From assembly GCA_963784615.1 (NCBI GenBank), contig CAWASG010000001.1, positions 1,364,001 through 1,428,000 of the forward strand: a stretch of 64,000 nucleotides of DNA, read 5' to 3'. Source of the stretch: UBA11403 sp963784615 (GTDB lineage Bacteria > Pseudomonadota > Gammaproteobacteria > Legionellales > Legionellaceae). Made by a program: the position numbers and the translations under genes. The notes beneath the pieces were generated by a model, which did no database searches, was not told the origin of the DNA, and worked only from the letters and a program-made list of their open reading frames with translations. Shown piece after piece: positions 27,056-35,603 of this stretch (position 1 is the stretch's first letter; the number at the start of each line of letters is the position of its first letter).

Positions 27056-28072
27056 TTAAGTAAATGCTATTGGTGGATCATGAGGAACACACTCCTCCAA
27101 CTGATGAAGCTTTTCTTCTTGGCGACTAATCTGTTCCGATAACAATTGCGAGGTAATTGCCAACGAATCGTTGAGTTCAGATAAATCGATACTGGTATAA
27201 TCTTCAAAAAACAACTCCCCGAGGCGATTATACTCATCAATATCTTCCGATTCAGCTGCCCGGGTTAGTTGAACAAGTGCTTTGTGCAATTTATCCCGTT
27301 TGGTTGTCTTATGACTTATTTTTTTTTCAAAGAACTTCATGGGATATTTCGCGCTGCCTTCTTTTAACTGAAGAATATCATGCTGTAACTCTTCAAGATC
27401 TTCTTTCCGAAAAATGCTGCCCAGCAACTCTTCGGTGTACTTGTTATGATAATCACACAATTTTTTTATTGCTTTATTATACGCCTCAAATTTATGTCTA
27501 TTTCCATCATTGAGAGGTTGATTACCTAGAAGTCGTCTGATGGCGTACTCATCTTCGACTTCATCAAGAGGCGGCTCAAAGTAATATTCCCCGCGAATAT
27601 CGATGTCAAAATAGAGCAACGCCTTCTCTACAAGGTGTTTCAGTGGCGGGATAATCAGATTTTTAACCAGGAACACATAATTAATTGCACTCGAAACAAC
27701 ACTCATACCGAAGATTACGGACATCGGTGGGGCAATAGAAATAGCCAATGCAATGGAACCTGCTATCGTTGCAGTCATTGCAACGACTTCAAAAATAGAC
27801 ACTTCATTGTAATATAATCGACTAGCAAACGTAGTCAGCGACCCCAATGCAAGAAGCATATTCGCAATCAGTAAAAATACGCCTCCCGCCATGATGCTGC
27901 TTGTCGCCACAGCGGGGGTGAAGAAGAAATCAACGAGGACCTTGCCATAGGCCGTTAGACCAAAGGATGCACGCTTAAAATACTCACCTACGGCACGATC
28001 TCGATAACGAGACCGTGAAAAAAAGCTTTTTTTGACACTTAGTGTGTTTTGTCCTAATGCAAATAGCGACAT
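27056..28072 (-). CDS. Hypothetical membrane protein with C-terminal coiled coil (possible effector)
   Basis: A 338-residue protein with no family I recognise. Residues 1-50 are basic and soluble. Three to four hydrophobic segments lie between about 50 and 150 (for example GVFLLIANMLLALGSL and VAMTATIAGSIALAISIA). The remaining half is charged and helical with coiled-coil character, ending SRQEEKLHQLEECVPHDPP and IAFT. Central hydrophobic hairpins with a helical tail and a Glu-rich end are common in Dot/Icm-translocated proteins, but no Dot/Icm gene is in this window. It lies 11 nt after purA in the same direction. Confidence 0.6.
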   Translation of the reverse strand: MSLFALGQNTLSVKKSFFSRSRYRDRAVGEYFKRASFGLTAYGKVLVDFFFTPAVATSSIMAGGVFLLIANMLLALGSLTTFASRLYYNEVSIFEVVAMTATIAGSIALAISIAPPMSVIFGMSVVSSAINYVFLVKNLIIPPLKHLVEKALLYFDIDIRGEYYFEPPLDEVEDEYAIRRLLGNQPLNDGNRHKFEAYNKAIKKLCDYHNKYTEELLGSIFRKEDLEELQHDILQLKEGSAKYPMKFFEKKISHKTTKRDKLHKALVQLTRAAESEDIDEYNRLGELFFEDYTSIDLSELNDSLAITSQLLSEQISRQEEKLHQLEECVPHDPPIAFT

Positions 28073-28082
28073 GTTATCCCAA

Positions 28083-29381
28083 TCAATCCAAAAAGGGATG
28101 TCTCAAAATAATCGTCGAATCACGCTCAGGGCCTGTTGATAAAATGTCCACAGGAATACCTAGCAGCGCCTCAATACGTCGAATATAGGCCAGTGCATTG
28201 GCGGGCAATTGATCAAACGAGGTCACATCAGCCGTTGATTCGCTCCAACCGGGCATCTCTTCGTAAATCGGCTCCAACCCTTCAAAGTCTTCTGCGGCTT
28301 GTGGTGGTCGTGTCAAAATAGAACCATCCACATCTCGATAAGCGACGGCAATACGTAGCATATCGAGACCGTCCAACACGTCCAACTTCGTCAAACACAA
28401 CCCAGTCAAGCTGTTTAACTCGATTGAGCGTTTAAGCAAGACCACATCAAACCAACCGCATCGACGCGGCCGGCCGGTAACAGCGCCAAATTCATTGCCA
28501 CGTTCAGCCAATCGTTTACCAATGTCGTCCGTCAATTCCGTAGGAAACGGACCGCCACCCACGCGGGTGGTATATGCTTTGGTAATACCGAGAACATAAT
28601 CGATATATCGGGGCCCAAACCCAGCACCATTAACCACACTGCCGACACATGTATTCGATGACGTCACAAAAGGATACGTACCATGATCAATATCTAAAAA
28701 CACACCTTGTGCACCCTCAAACATAATCGCATCACCACGTTCTCGATGCTCATGTAATCGAGTCGTCACATCAGTGACCATTGGTTTTAATGCCTCAGCC
28801 CAAAGAATCGATGCCTCTAAAATGGCTTGTATATCGACGGGCGGTTGTTGGTGGTACTGCGTTAACACAAAATTATGATATTCCAACACATTCGTAAGCT
28901 TGGCAACAAAACGTTCTCTATGGAATAGATCGCCGACGCGTACCGCACGTCTTGCTATTTTATCTTCATAAGCTGGCCCAATACCACGACCCGTTGTGCC
29001 AATGGCCGAGCCTGCTTTATGTACTTCACGGGCTTTATCGAGGGCAACGTGCGAGGGTAAAATTAACGGGCATGATGGACTGATAAACAATCGCGAACGA
29101 ACGTCGATTCCTTTAGTTTCCAGCTCGTTGATTTCAACCAATAACGCATCGGGGGATAGGACGACGCCATTGCCAATGTAGCATTGGACTGCGGGCCGCA
29201 GAATACCGGAAGGAATCAACCGCAAAACGGTTTTTTCGCCATTAATTTTTAACGTGTGCCCGGCGTTATGCCCACCTTGGTAACGAACAACGACTTGAGC
29301 ATCATGCATTAATAAATCAACAATTTTACCCTTGCCCTCATCGCCCCACTGTGTACCTACAACTACAACATTTTTTCCCAT
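28083..29381 (-). CDS. purA: Adenylosuccinate synthetase
   Basis: PurA makes adenylosuccinate from IMP and aspartate with GTP, the first committed step to AMP. It begins MGKNVVVVGTQWGDEGKGKI with the GTP loop GDEGKGK. GGHNAGHTL near 40, GTTGRGIGPAYEDK near 130 and the final LSTGPERDSTIIL are all canonical. It has 432 residues. It follows hflC, the classical hflK-hflC-purA order. Confidence 0.97.
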   Translation of the reverse strand: MGKNVVVVGTQWGDEGKGKIVDLLMHDAQVVVRYQGGHNAGHTLKINGEKTVLRLIPSGILRPAVQCYIGNGVVLSPDALLVEINELETKGIDVRSRLFISPSCPLILPSHVALDKAREVHKAGSAIGTTGRGIGPAYEDKIARRAVRVGDLFHRERFVAKLTNVLEYHNFVLTQYHQQPPVDIQAILEASILWAEALKPMVTDVTTRLHEHRERGDAIMFEGAQGVFLDIDHGTYPFVTSSNTCVGSVVNGAGFGPRYIDYVLGITKAYTTRVGGGPFPTELTDDIGKRLAERGNEFGAVTGRPRRCGWFDVVLLKRSIELNSLTGLCLTKLDVLDGLDMLRIAVAYRDVDGSILTRPPQAAEDFEGLEPIYEEMPGWSESTADVTSFDQLPANALAYIRRIEALLGIPVDILSTGPERDSTIILRHPFLD

Positions 29382-29402
29382 GATATATATTTACTCTTTG
29401 AA

Positions 29403-30320
29403 TTAGTGTTTAACGTTAACTACGCCATGTTCTTTTGGCATCCCATGCCTGAAATAATCAAAAAATGCACTACTGGGATCCAGTACCAGTATATCCTGTT
29501 TACTATTGAAGCTCGCTTGATAAGCCTTAAGACTCCGATAAAACGTAAAAAAATCTTTATTTTGATTATACGCTTTAGCAAAAATCGTTGCCGCCAGCGC
29601 TTGCCCTTGGCCGCGAATCATCTGCCCATCACTTCGCGCTTTCGCTAAAATAACGGTAACCCGAGCATCCGAACCGGCTTGTATCGCCTCAGCTGCAGCA
29701 CTACCATCTGCACGATGGCCGTTCGCAATTTTCTGCATATCGGCTCGCATACGCTGATAAATCGCATTGCTGGTGTTCGCTGGCAGCTCAATGCCCTTTA
29801 TTCTAACATCAACGACATGAATACCCAACTGCGCCGCTTGAAGTTCTGCGCCTTGGCGTAACACTTCCATGACATCACCGCGATCACTCGACACCACATC
29901 AGAAATGGTACGCTTACCAAACTGTGCCCGCAATGACGTATTAATTTGTTGTTCAAGCAAGGTTTCGGCCTTCAATTGGTTACCGCTGGTTGACTTAAAA
30001 TAATGTGCCAAATTATCAATTCGCCATTTGACATAGTAGTCAACAATCACGTCTTTCTTTTCTTTGGTCACAATGCGCGATGATTTAATATCGAGCGTTT
30101 GCAGGCGCGTATCAAAAATCCTCACCGCCTCAATAAAGGGTGCTTTAACATGCAAGCCCGGTGAAAACACTTTCGCCTCGCCGGTTTGCTTATCTGTCAC
30201 GATTCGACCGAGTCTAAGTAACATCCCATGCTGACCTTGGGTGACAATAAATAAACTCGTCATCATAAACAATAAGACTGCAAATACAAGAACCCCAACT
30301 ACGAATTTAGTGACATTCAT
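29403..30320 (-). CDS. hflC: HflC, regulator of FtsH protease
   Basis: An SPFH/prohibitin-family inner-membrane protein that forms the HflKC cage around FtsH in the periplasm. An N-terminal membrane anchor (VGVLVFAVLLFMMTSLFIV, about 8-27) is followed by the SPFH domain (GQHGMLLRLGRIV). It has 305 residues. The start overlaps the hflK stop (ATGA), so the partners are coupled. Confidence 0.95.
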   Translation of the reverse strand: MNVTKFVVGVLVFAVLLFMMTSLFIVTQGQHGMLLRLGRIVTDKQTGEAKVFSPGLHVKAPFIEAVRIFDTRLQTLDIKSSRIVTKEKKDVIVDYYVKWRIDNLAHYFKSTSGNQLKAETLLEQQINTSLRAQFGKRTISDVVSSDRGDVMEVLRQGAELQAAQLGIHVVDVRIKGIELPANTSNAIYQRMRADMQKIANGHRADGSAAAEAIQAGSDARVTVILAKARSDGQMIRGQGQALAATIFAKAYNQNKDFFTFYRSLKAYQASFNSKQDILVLDPSSAFFDYFRHGMPKEHGVVNVKH

Positions 30321-31477
30321 CGCGAACTTCCTCTTAAAATCTCGGTTGGTCGTACAATATTTCGGCCTTCAAACGTTGCGTTCACGGCAGCTGCATCGTC
30401 TGTACCACTCGTATCGGCCACAGGGTGATTTGCCAAATCAGGCATTGGTTTATGCATTGCCAATTTATCGAGTGGAAGATAAAGTAAATTCCCTGCCTTC
30501 GCATCAACCAGGATTTTACTGCTATGACTTAAAATCGCTTGCATGGTATCCAGATACATGCGCGAACCCGTTACCACTGGCGCATTGACATACTCCGGTA
30601 GTAAGGACAGAAACTCTGCAGTCTCCCCTTTTGCCTGTAACACGACCTGTTCAGCATAAGCCTTGGCTTCTGCCCGAATACGCTTGGCATTACCCATAGC
30701 AATAGGCACCACCCGCGCTTCATAAGCACGCGCTTGCTCTTTAAAGCGCTTCTCATCTTCTTGCGCTTTAATTGCATCATCAAAGGCATCTTGCACACTT
30801 TCTGGCGCACGTGCGGGTTGAGGCGATACGTTAACAATAATGATTCCCAATTTATAATCGGCTAGAATTTTGACTAAGGCATCTTGAACATTCGTGCCCC
30901 ATGCCTCTCGACCTTCAGTAATGATTTGATCAAGCGTCGTTGCGCCAACGACCTGTCGGAGGGCGCTTGACGTGGCCTGCTGAAGACTTTCCTCAGGATC
31001 AGCCACATTAAATAAATATTCTTCCAAACTGCCAATGCGATATTGTACAGCAAGAGCAACGGAGACAAGATTCTCATCTTTGGTGAGCATTTGCGCAGAA
31101 TACGAGTAATCAGAAACGCGGTCCACATTCATGACAACTTTGGACTCAATGATACGGGGGATCCAATGCGGGCCGGCTCCAACCGTTTCAATGTATTTTC
31201 CAAAACGCATAATAACTGCTTGTTCTGCGGGATCAACAATAAATATGCCCGACAAGGCCCATAAAATAAGGGCCGCAGCTGCAACCAGTATCGCCAAAAA
31301 TCCTCCAGATGAATCAGGGGGAACATCGGTATTGTCGGGGGTCTTTTTGCCAAAACCAGAACCAAACATGGTTTTTAACTTCTTCTGAAACTGTTTCAAT
31401 GCCTCATCAAGATCAGGCGGTTGATTTTTGCCACCCCAAGGATCTTTCTTTTTATTGTCAGGATCATTCAACCCCAT
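30317..31477 (-). CDS. hflK: HflK, regulator of FtsH protease
   Basis: The partner of HflC. A Gly/Pro-rich cytosolic N-terminus (KKKDPWGGKNQPPDLDEALK) leads to a membrane segment (about 58-80; AILVAAAALILWALSGIFIV) and an SPFH domain (VDPAEQAVIMRFGKYIETVG). Total 386 residues. It is the first gene of hflK-hflC-purA; hfq and hflX, which precede it in E. coli, are not in this window. Confidence 0.95.
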   Translation of the reverse strand: MGLNDPDNKKKDPWGGKNQPPDLDEALKQFQKKLKTMFGSGFGKKTPDNTDVPPDSSGGFLAILVAAAALILWALSGIFIVDPAEQAVIMRFGKYIETVGAGPHWIPRIIESKVVMNVDRVSDYSYSAQMLTKDENLVSVALAVQYRIGSLEEYLFNVADPEESLQQATSSALRQVVGATTLDQIITEGREAWGTNVQDALVKILADYKLGIIIVNVSPQPARAPESVQDAFDDAIKAQEDEKRFKEQARAYEARVVPIAMGNAKRIRAEAKAYAEQVVLQAKGETAEFLSLLPEYVNAPVVTGSRMYLDTMQAILSHSSKILVDAKAGNLLYLPLDKLAMHKPMPDLANHPVADTSGTDDAAAVNATFEGRNIVRPTEILRGSSR

Positions 31478-31565
31478 ATCTCACTCCAAAGCTTTATGCC
31501 AGATGAAAGATTTTATGGGGTATGGCGTATTTACGCAAGCATGTTTTGGGGAAGGGGGAAAGCAA

Positions 31566-32243
31566 TTACCCTCCACAGCGCAGAAACATTAAATCCCAAA
31601 CTCCATGCCCTAATCGATTCCCTCGTTGTTCAAATTTGGTTAAGGGGCGTCGCTCAGGTCGCGGCATAAAACCTCCGTCAACGTCGGCATTCTTAAGGAG
31701 CGGCTCAACGGAGAGTACGCTTAACATTTGCTGAGCGTAATCTTCCCAATCCGTTGCACAGTGCAAAAAACCACCCACTCTGATTTTTTTAACCAACGCA
31801 TGAATAAACTCAGCTTGAACTAACCGTCGTTTGTGATGACGTTTTTTGGGCCACGGATCGGGGAAAAACAATTGCACACCGGCCAATTGTTCGTCTGCAA
31901 GACAAGTTTTGAATACTTCCACCGCATCAAACGATGCTACCCGGACATTAGTAATGTTCTCATCATGCAAATCGGCGACCAAACTACCAATCCCGGCTCG
32001 ATGCACCTCTATCCCAACAAAATTAATTTCAGGCGCCGCCTTGGCCATAGCAACCAGCGAACCACCCATTCCAAAACCAATTTCAACCACGGTATCTGCC
32101 GAGCGTCCAAACGCCGCCGTTAAATCCCATTGCTGTCCTGGCAAGGGCAGTTCATAATTGACCAGCCATTCATCCAAAGCCAACTGCTGACGATGACTGA
32201 CCCGCCCTGTTCGCAAAACAAAGCTTTTTATAGTACGATGCAT
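31566..32243 (-). CDS. trmB: tRNA (guanine-N7-)-methyltransferase
   Basis: TrmB methylates G46 of tRNA using SAM. The Rossmann motif VEIGFGMGGSLVAMAK is near 53-68, and the tRNA-binding signature QLFFPDPWPKKRHHKRRLVQ is near 124. It begins MHRTIKSFVLRTGRVSHRQQ, typical of the family, and has 225 residues. It is divergent from rpmB. Confidence 0.95.
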   Translation of the reverse strand: MHRTIKSFVLRTGRVSHRQQLALDEWLVNYELPLPGQQWDLTAAFGRSADTVVEIGFGMGGSLVAMAKAAPEINFVGIEVHRAGIGSLVADLHDENITNVRVASFDAVEVFKTCLADEQLAGVQLFFPDPWPKKRHHKRRLVQAEFIHALVKKIRVGGFLHCATDWEDYAQQMLSVLSVEPLLKNADVDGGFMPRPERRPLTKFEQRGNRLGHGVWDLMFLRCGG

Positions 32244-32265
32244 GGAGATCCTTAGTAAAATTAAT

Positions 32266-32294
32266 TTGCATCATTTTATATTATCTGATATAAA
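32266..32294 (+). promoter_or_regulatory. Sigma70 promoter of rpmB-rpmG
   Basis: TTGCAT at 32266-32271 and TATAAA at 32289-32294 are separated by exactly 17 bp, an almost consensus sigma70 promoter, leaving a leader of about 45 nt before rpmB. Confidence 0.7.
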
Positions 32295-32345
32295 ATGCAT
32301 CCTGTTTAATTTCTTTCGATGATTAAAGTAATTTGGAGTAAAAAA

Positions 32346-32582
32346 ATGTCACGAGTATGCCAAGTAACTGGCAAGCGACCTATCACTGGTAATAACGTGT
32401 CGCACGCCAACAACAAAACAAGACGCCGCTTTCTACCTAACATTCAACACAAACGTTTTTGGGTTGAAGAAGAAAACCGATTTGTTACCCTGAAAGTAAG
32501 TGCCCGAGGAATTCGCACGATTGATAAAGTCGGTATCAAAGCTGTTTTAGACAAAATTCGTGCCAGTGGCGAAAAAATATAA
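32346..32582 (+). CDS. rpmB: 50S ribosomal protein L28
   Basis: A 78-residue basic protein starting MSRVCQVTGKRPITGNNVSH. The ATG at 32346 is preceded by TTGGAG; the frame upstream (to 32319) is not needed. The CxxC-type zinc ligands of some L28 proteins are absent, as in other gammaproteobacteria. It is first in the rpmB-rpmG operon. Confidence 0.97.
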   Translation: MSRVCQVTGKRPITGNNVSHANNKTRRRFLPNIQHKRFWVEEENRFVTLKVSARGIRTIDKVGIKAVLDKIRASGEKI

Positions 32583-32601
32583 TTGATAAAGGGAGCCCAC
32601 T

Positions 32602-32766
32602 ATGGCAGCCGTAACCATTAAAGTTAGAATGAAATCTTCTGCAGAAACAGGTCATTACTACACGAGAACTAAAAATCCTCGCAACCATCCTGAAAAAATG
32701 GAATTGATGATGTATGATCCCGTTGTTCGCAAGCATGTTCTTTATAAAGAAGCTAAAATTAAGTAA
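32602..32766 (+). CDS. rpmG: 50S ribosomal protein L33
   Basis: A 54-residue protein reading MAAVTIKVRMKSSAETGHYY, TRTKNPRNHPEKMELMMYDP, VVRKHVLYKEAKIK. This is the Cys-free form of L33. GGGAG precedes the ATG. It lies 19 nt after rpmB, the usual order. Confidence 0.97.
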   Translation: MAAVTIKVRMKSSAETGHYYTRTKNPRNHPEKMELMMYDPVVRKHVLYKEAKIK

Positions 32767-33001
32767 ATCTCATTTTTATTCGTATTGGCGTGCATTCGCG
32801 CGCCATTGCTCAACTTCGTAGTACTCATATAAATCTTGTAACTTTTCACCGACTTGAGATGCCCTGCAGTAACCTGATTGTTAATGGCTATCAAATATTT
32901 TACACTTCGTGACTGGATATTAGTCATAATTCGATTACACTCATATTAGGGAAGCAACAATCACCAACAGATTTTAGGTGATGACTTAATAGGGGAATTT
33001 G

Positions 33002-34405
33002 ATGAAACAATCATTACATGTCGGTTTAAATCAACATCTGAAAATGACACCCCAACTGCAACAATCCATTAAATTATTACAGCTATCCACTTTGGAATTG
33101 CAACAAGAGATCCAGCATCAACTTGACATTAACCCCATGCTTGATCTCGCTGCAAATGAAGACATCGAACCCTCGCATGAGGCGAACAACGCTGACGATC
33201 AGACCGATTTTGAATGGTCGCACCTGTACACCCTGCCAAACACATCCAGATCATTCAATCAAAGTGATTATCCCTATGATTCTCTTTATTGCACAACCAT
33301 CAATTTAAAAGACCATCTTCTCTGGCAGCTCAATCTAACGCCGATGACCGACAAAGACCAAATCATCGCCATAACCCTGATTGATGCAATCGATGAAAAC
33401 GGTTTTTTAACGCTCTCGCTCAAGGAGCTCTATGCTGATTTAGCAAAAGTGATTGCACCGCTCAGCGTTGAGGAATGTGAAGTGGTAAGACATCGTTTGC
33501 AACGCTTCGACCCAATGGGCTGTTGCTCGGTGAATCTCGCGGAAACACTACTCATTCAACTCGAGCAGTTACCAGAATCAACACCGCATCTCCATCTTGC
33601 AAAACACATCATTCAAGACAACATGACGTTGCTCGCTGAACACGATTATGCGAGATTAATCAAACGCTACCATATTGATGAAATCACCTTGTCCAAGGTG
33701 TTAAAGCTGATTCAGCACCTCAATCCTCGACCCGGAAACACCATAGAGAAAAAACCTGCTGAATATATCATTCCTGATTTAATGGTTAAAAGAGTCAATC
33801 AAGAATGGTGTGTCGCATTAAATCCTGCGATTCTTCCCAAACTTAGCATCAATCATTACTACGCGACAATGACTAAAAACGCCAAGCATCTATCAGGCAA
33901 CGGTAAAGCAGATCGCTCTTTTTTAAGGAACAATCTGCAAGAAGCGCGCTGTTTTTTAAAAAACATTCAAAATCGTCAAGAAACATTACTCAAAGTAGCG
34001 AATTACATCGTACAATTCCAGAAAGCATTTTTTGAATCCGGTGAACAAGAGATGAAACCACTTATTCTTAACGACGTCGCCCAAGCGCTGGCATTACATC
34101 CATCCACGATATCGCGGGTCACCACGCAAAAATTTATCCACACACCGCATGGTTTATTCGAGCTTAAATATTTTTTCTCTAATCCTATTACAATGAAAAA
34201 TGGTCGAGATAGCTCATCCATGTCTATTCGTGCACAAATCAAGCAACTCATTGCAAGTGAAAGTGGCAAGAAACCATTTAGTGATACTAAAATAGCGGAG
34301 CTGTTATCGCAAAAAGGCATCACCATCGCTCGGCGCACCATTACAAAATATCGGAAATTAATGGGGATTGGCCCATCGAATGAACGACTATCGATACAAC
34401 ATTAA
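33002..34405 (+). CDS. rpoN: RNA polymerase sigma-54 factor
   Basis: RpoN directs RNA polymerase to -24/-12 promoters with AAA activators. The N-terminal Gln/Leu-rich activator-interaction region (LKMTPQLQQSIKLLQLSTLE), the core-binding domain, a central helix-turn-helix and the C-terminal RpoN box ARRTITKYRKL (about 450) are all present. It has 467 residues. The ATG at 33002 with AGGGGAA upstream is preferred to the TTG at 32999. It is followed by hpf, the conserved arrangement, but lptB is not upstream. Confidence 0.96.
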   Translation: MKQSLHVGLNQHLKMTPQLQQSIKLLQLSTLELQQEIQHQLDINPMLDLAANEDIEPSHEANNADDQTDFEWSHLYTLPNTSRSFNQSDYPYDSLYCTTINLKDHLLWQLNLTPMTDKDQIIAITLIDAIDENGFLTLSLKELYADLAKVIAPLSVEECEVVRHRLQRFDPMGCCSVNLAETLLIQLEQLPESTPHLHLAKHIIQDNMTLLAEHDYARLIKRYHIDEITLSKVLKLIQHLNPRPGNTIEKKPAEYIIPDLMVKRVNQEWCVALNPAILPKLSINHYYATMTKNAKHLSGNGKADRSFLRNNLQEARCFLKNIQNRQETLLKVANYIVQFQKAFFESGEQEMKPLILNDVAQALALHPSTISRVTTQKFIHTPHGLFELKYFFSNPITMKNGRDSSSMSIRAQIKQLIASESGKKPFSDTKIAELLSQKGITIARRTITKYRKLMGIGPSNERLSIQH

Positions 34406-34432
34406 TATAATAACCAACCAAGGAGAGATATC

Positions 34433-34729
34433 ATGGCTATTCATTTCACAGGACATCAATTAGAAGTAACCGATGCCCTAAAAGCCCACACTGAAGATAA
34501 ATTTAGCAAGCTTGAAGCCCATTTTGATAACATTACCTCTATCCATGTTGTCTTCAAAGTCGAAAAATTACTACAAATTGCTGAAGGAACGATTTTGGTA
34601 GCCAAAGACAAATTTCACGCCCATGCGGAAGACGAAAATCTGTACACCGCGATTGATGCGCTGGCAGACAAATTGAACCGGCAAATGGTCAAGCACAAAC
34701 AAAAAAAACACGCCTATGATCGGGATTAA
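34433..34729 (+). CDS. hpf: Ribosome hibernation promoting factor (HPF/YfiA family)
   Basis: A 98-residue short-form HPF starting MAIHFTGHQLEVTDALKAHT, with a basic C-terminus (NRQMVKHKQKKHAYDRD). It binds the 30S subunit and promotes inactive 70S or 100S ribosomes in stationary phase. GGAGAG precedes the ATG. It is directly downstream of rpoN as in most gammaproteobacteria. The ptsN-like gene that often follows is absent. Confidence 0.94.
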   Translation: MAIHFTGHQLEVTDALKAHTEDKFSKLEAHFDNITSIHVVFKVEKLLQIAEGTILVAKDKFHAHAEDENLYTAIDALADKLNRQMVKHKQKKHAYDRD

Positions 34730-34770
34730 GACCCGATCATTCTTCCCGCAAGTTATCTGCGGGAAGAGTA
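34717..34770 (+). terminator. Two tandem hairpins after hpf
   Basis: TGATCGGG/CCCGATCA encloses the hpf stop codon. TCTTCCCGC/GCGGGAAGA follows at once. No T-run follows, so these may be mRNA 3'-end stabilisers or a factor-dependent stop. Confidence 0.5.
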
Positions 34771-34906
34771 ACTTCTCAGTGACCCCAGGGAATATTCAAT
34801 GCTCTGACTTACTGCGGCTAAGTATTTATCCCGGGATTATTGTGAAGTTACCGAGAGAAATCCATAGTAAGCTCCCAAAACCAGAATTCGATTGAAATAT
34901 TCAGAT

Positions 34907-35200
34907 CTAATGTGCAGCTAGCGCCATCAGAACATGTTTGGGATCATTTTTAATCGCTCGCAATAAAGCCTTCGCGGGCCCCGTTGGCTCACGCCGACCC
35001 TGCTCCCAATTTCTCAATGTTCCCATTTTAACGTCTATTAATTTACAAAATTTATCTTGGGTTAGACCCGTTGCATTCCTAATTTCTTTCACATGCACAG
35101 AATCTATAACATATTCACGTGACGGCGCGCGCTCACCATCTATAATTTCGTTCATTTGAGTCATGCTTTCAACTAAGCGACCAAACATATTTTTGTCCAT
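34907..35200 (-). CDS. HigA/NadS-like HTH antitoxin
   Basis: A 97-residue Cro/CI-type helix-turn-helix protein (ATGLTQDKFCKLIDVKMGTL, NWEQGRREPTGPAKALLRAI), typical of NadS/HigA antitoxins, which repress their own operon. The ATG at 35200 has GAGAGG upstream; a Met at 35209 is less likely. Its toxin gene, at 35203-35495, is disrupted. The antitoxin is intact and may persist as a regulator. Confidence 0.85.
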   Translation of the reverse strand: MDKNMFGRLVESMTQMNEIIDGERAPSREYVIDSVHVKEIRNATGLTQDKFCKLIDVKMGTLRNWEQGRREPTGPAKALLRAIKNDPKHVLMALAAH

Positions 35201-35202
35201 GA

Positions 35203-35495
35203 TCACCACCTCTCATTTAATTTGCGCAAGATTGTCTTTTGCTCTTCGGTCAGATCGTCCTGAATGCCCTTCCGATAAATATACAATAGACGAATTTGGC
35301 AATCAGCAGTAACATGATAATAAATGACTCTCACGCCACCGCGCTTCCCTTTACCATGAGCAGCCCACCGGTTCGTTGGACGACATCCCCTGCCATCGGG
35401 TTATTTGCAAGAAATTTTTGAAACTCCGAAAACTCATCGTCAGATAATAACGCTTTCAAGTCTTCCGTAAAAATTGGCGTTTCAATCAATATCAT
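35203..35495 (-). pseudogene. Disrupted RelE/HigB-type toxin gene
   Basis: From ATG 35495 the frame reads MILIETPIFTEDLKALLSDD and EFSEFQKFLANNPMAGDVVQ, then stops early. A different frame then gives RWAAHGKGKRGGVRVIYYHV, TADCQIRLLYIYRKG and LTEEQKTILRKLNERW, ending 2 nt before the antitoxin ATG. In intact family members these parts are joined through a GxGGxRKxR segment. That segment is missing here, so a deletion of roughly 20 nt shifted the frame. Order toxin-antitoxin is normal for the family. Confidence 0.85.
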
Positions 35496-35603
35496 TTTAT
35501 TAGACTAATAATTTCCTATACTACAATTATATACCTCGCCACCATGTAAGTCAATGGCGCACAAAAACTTCGCGTTGTCTCATAAATAATGCGGACGGCT
35601 TAT

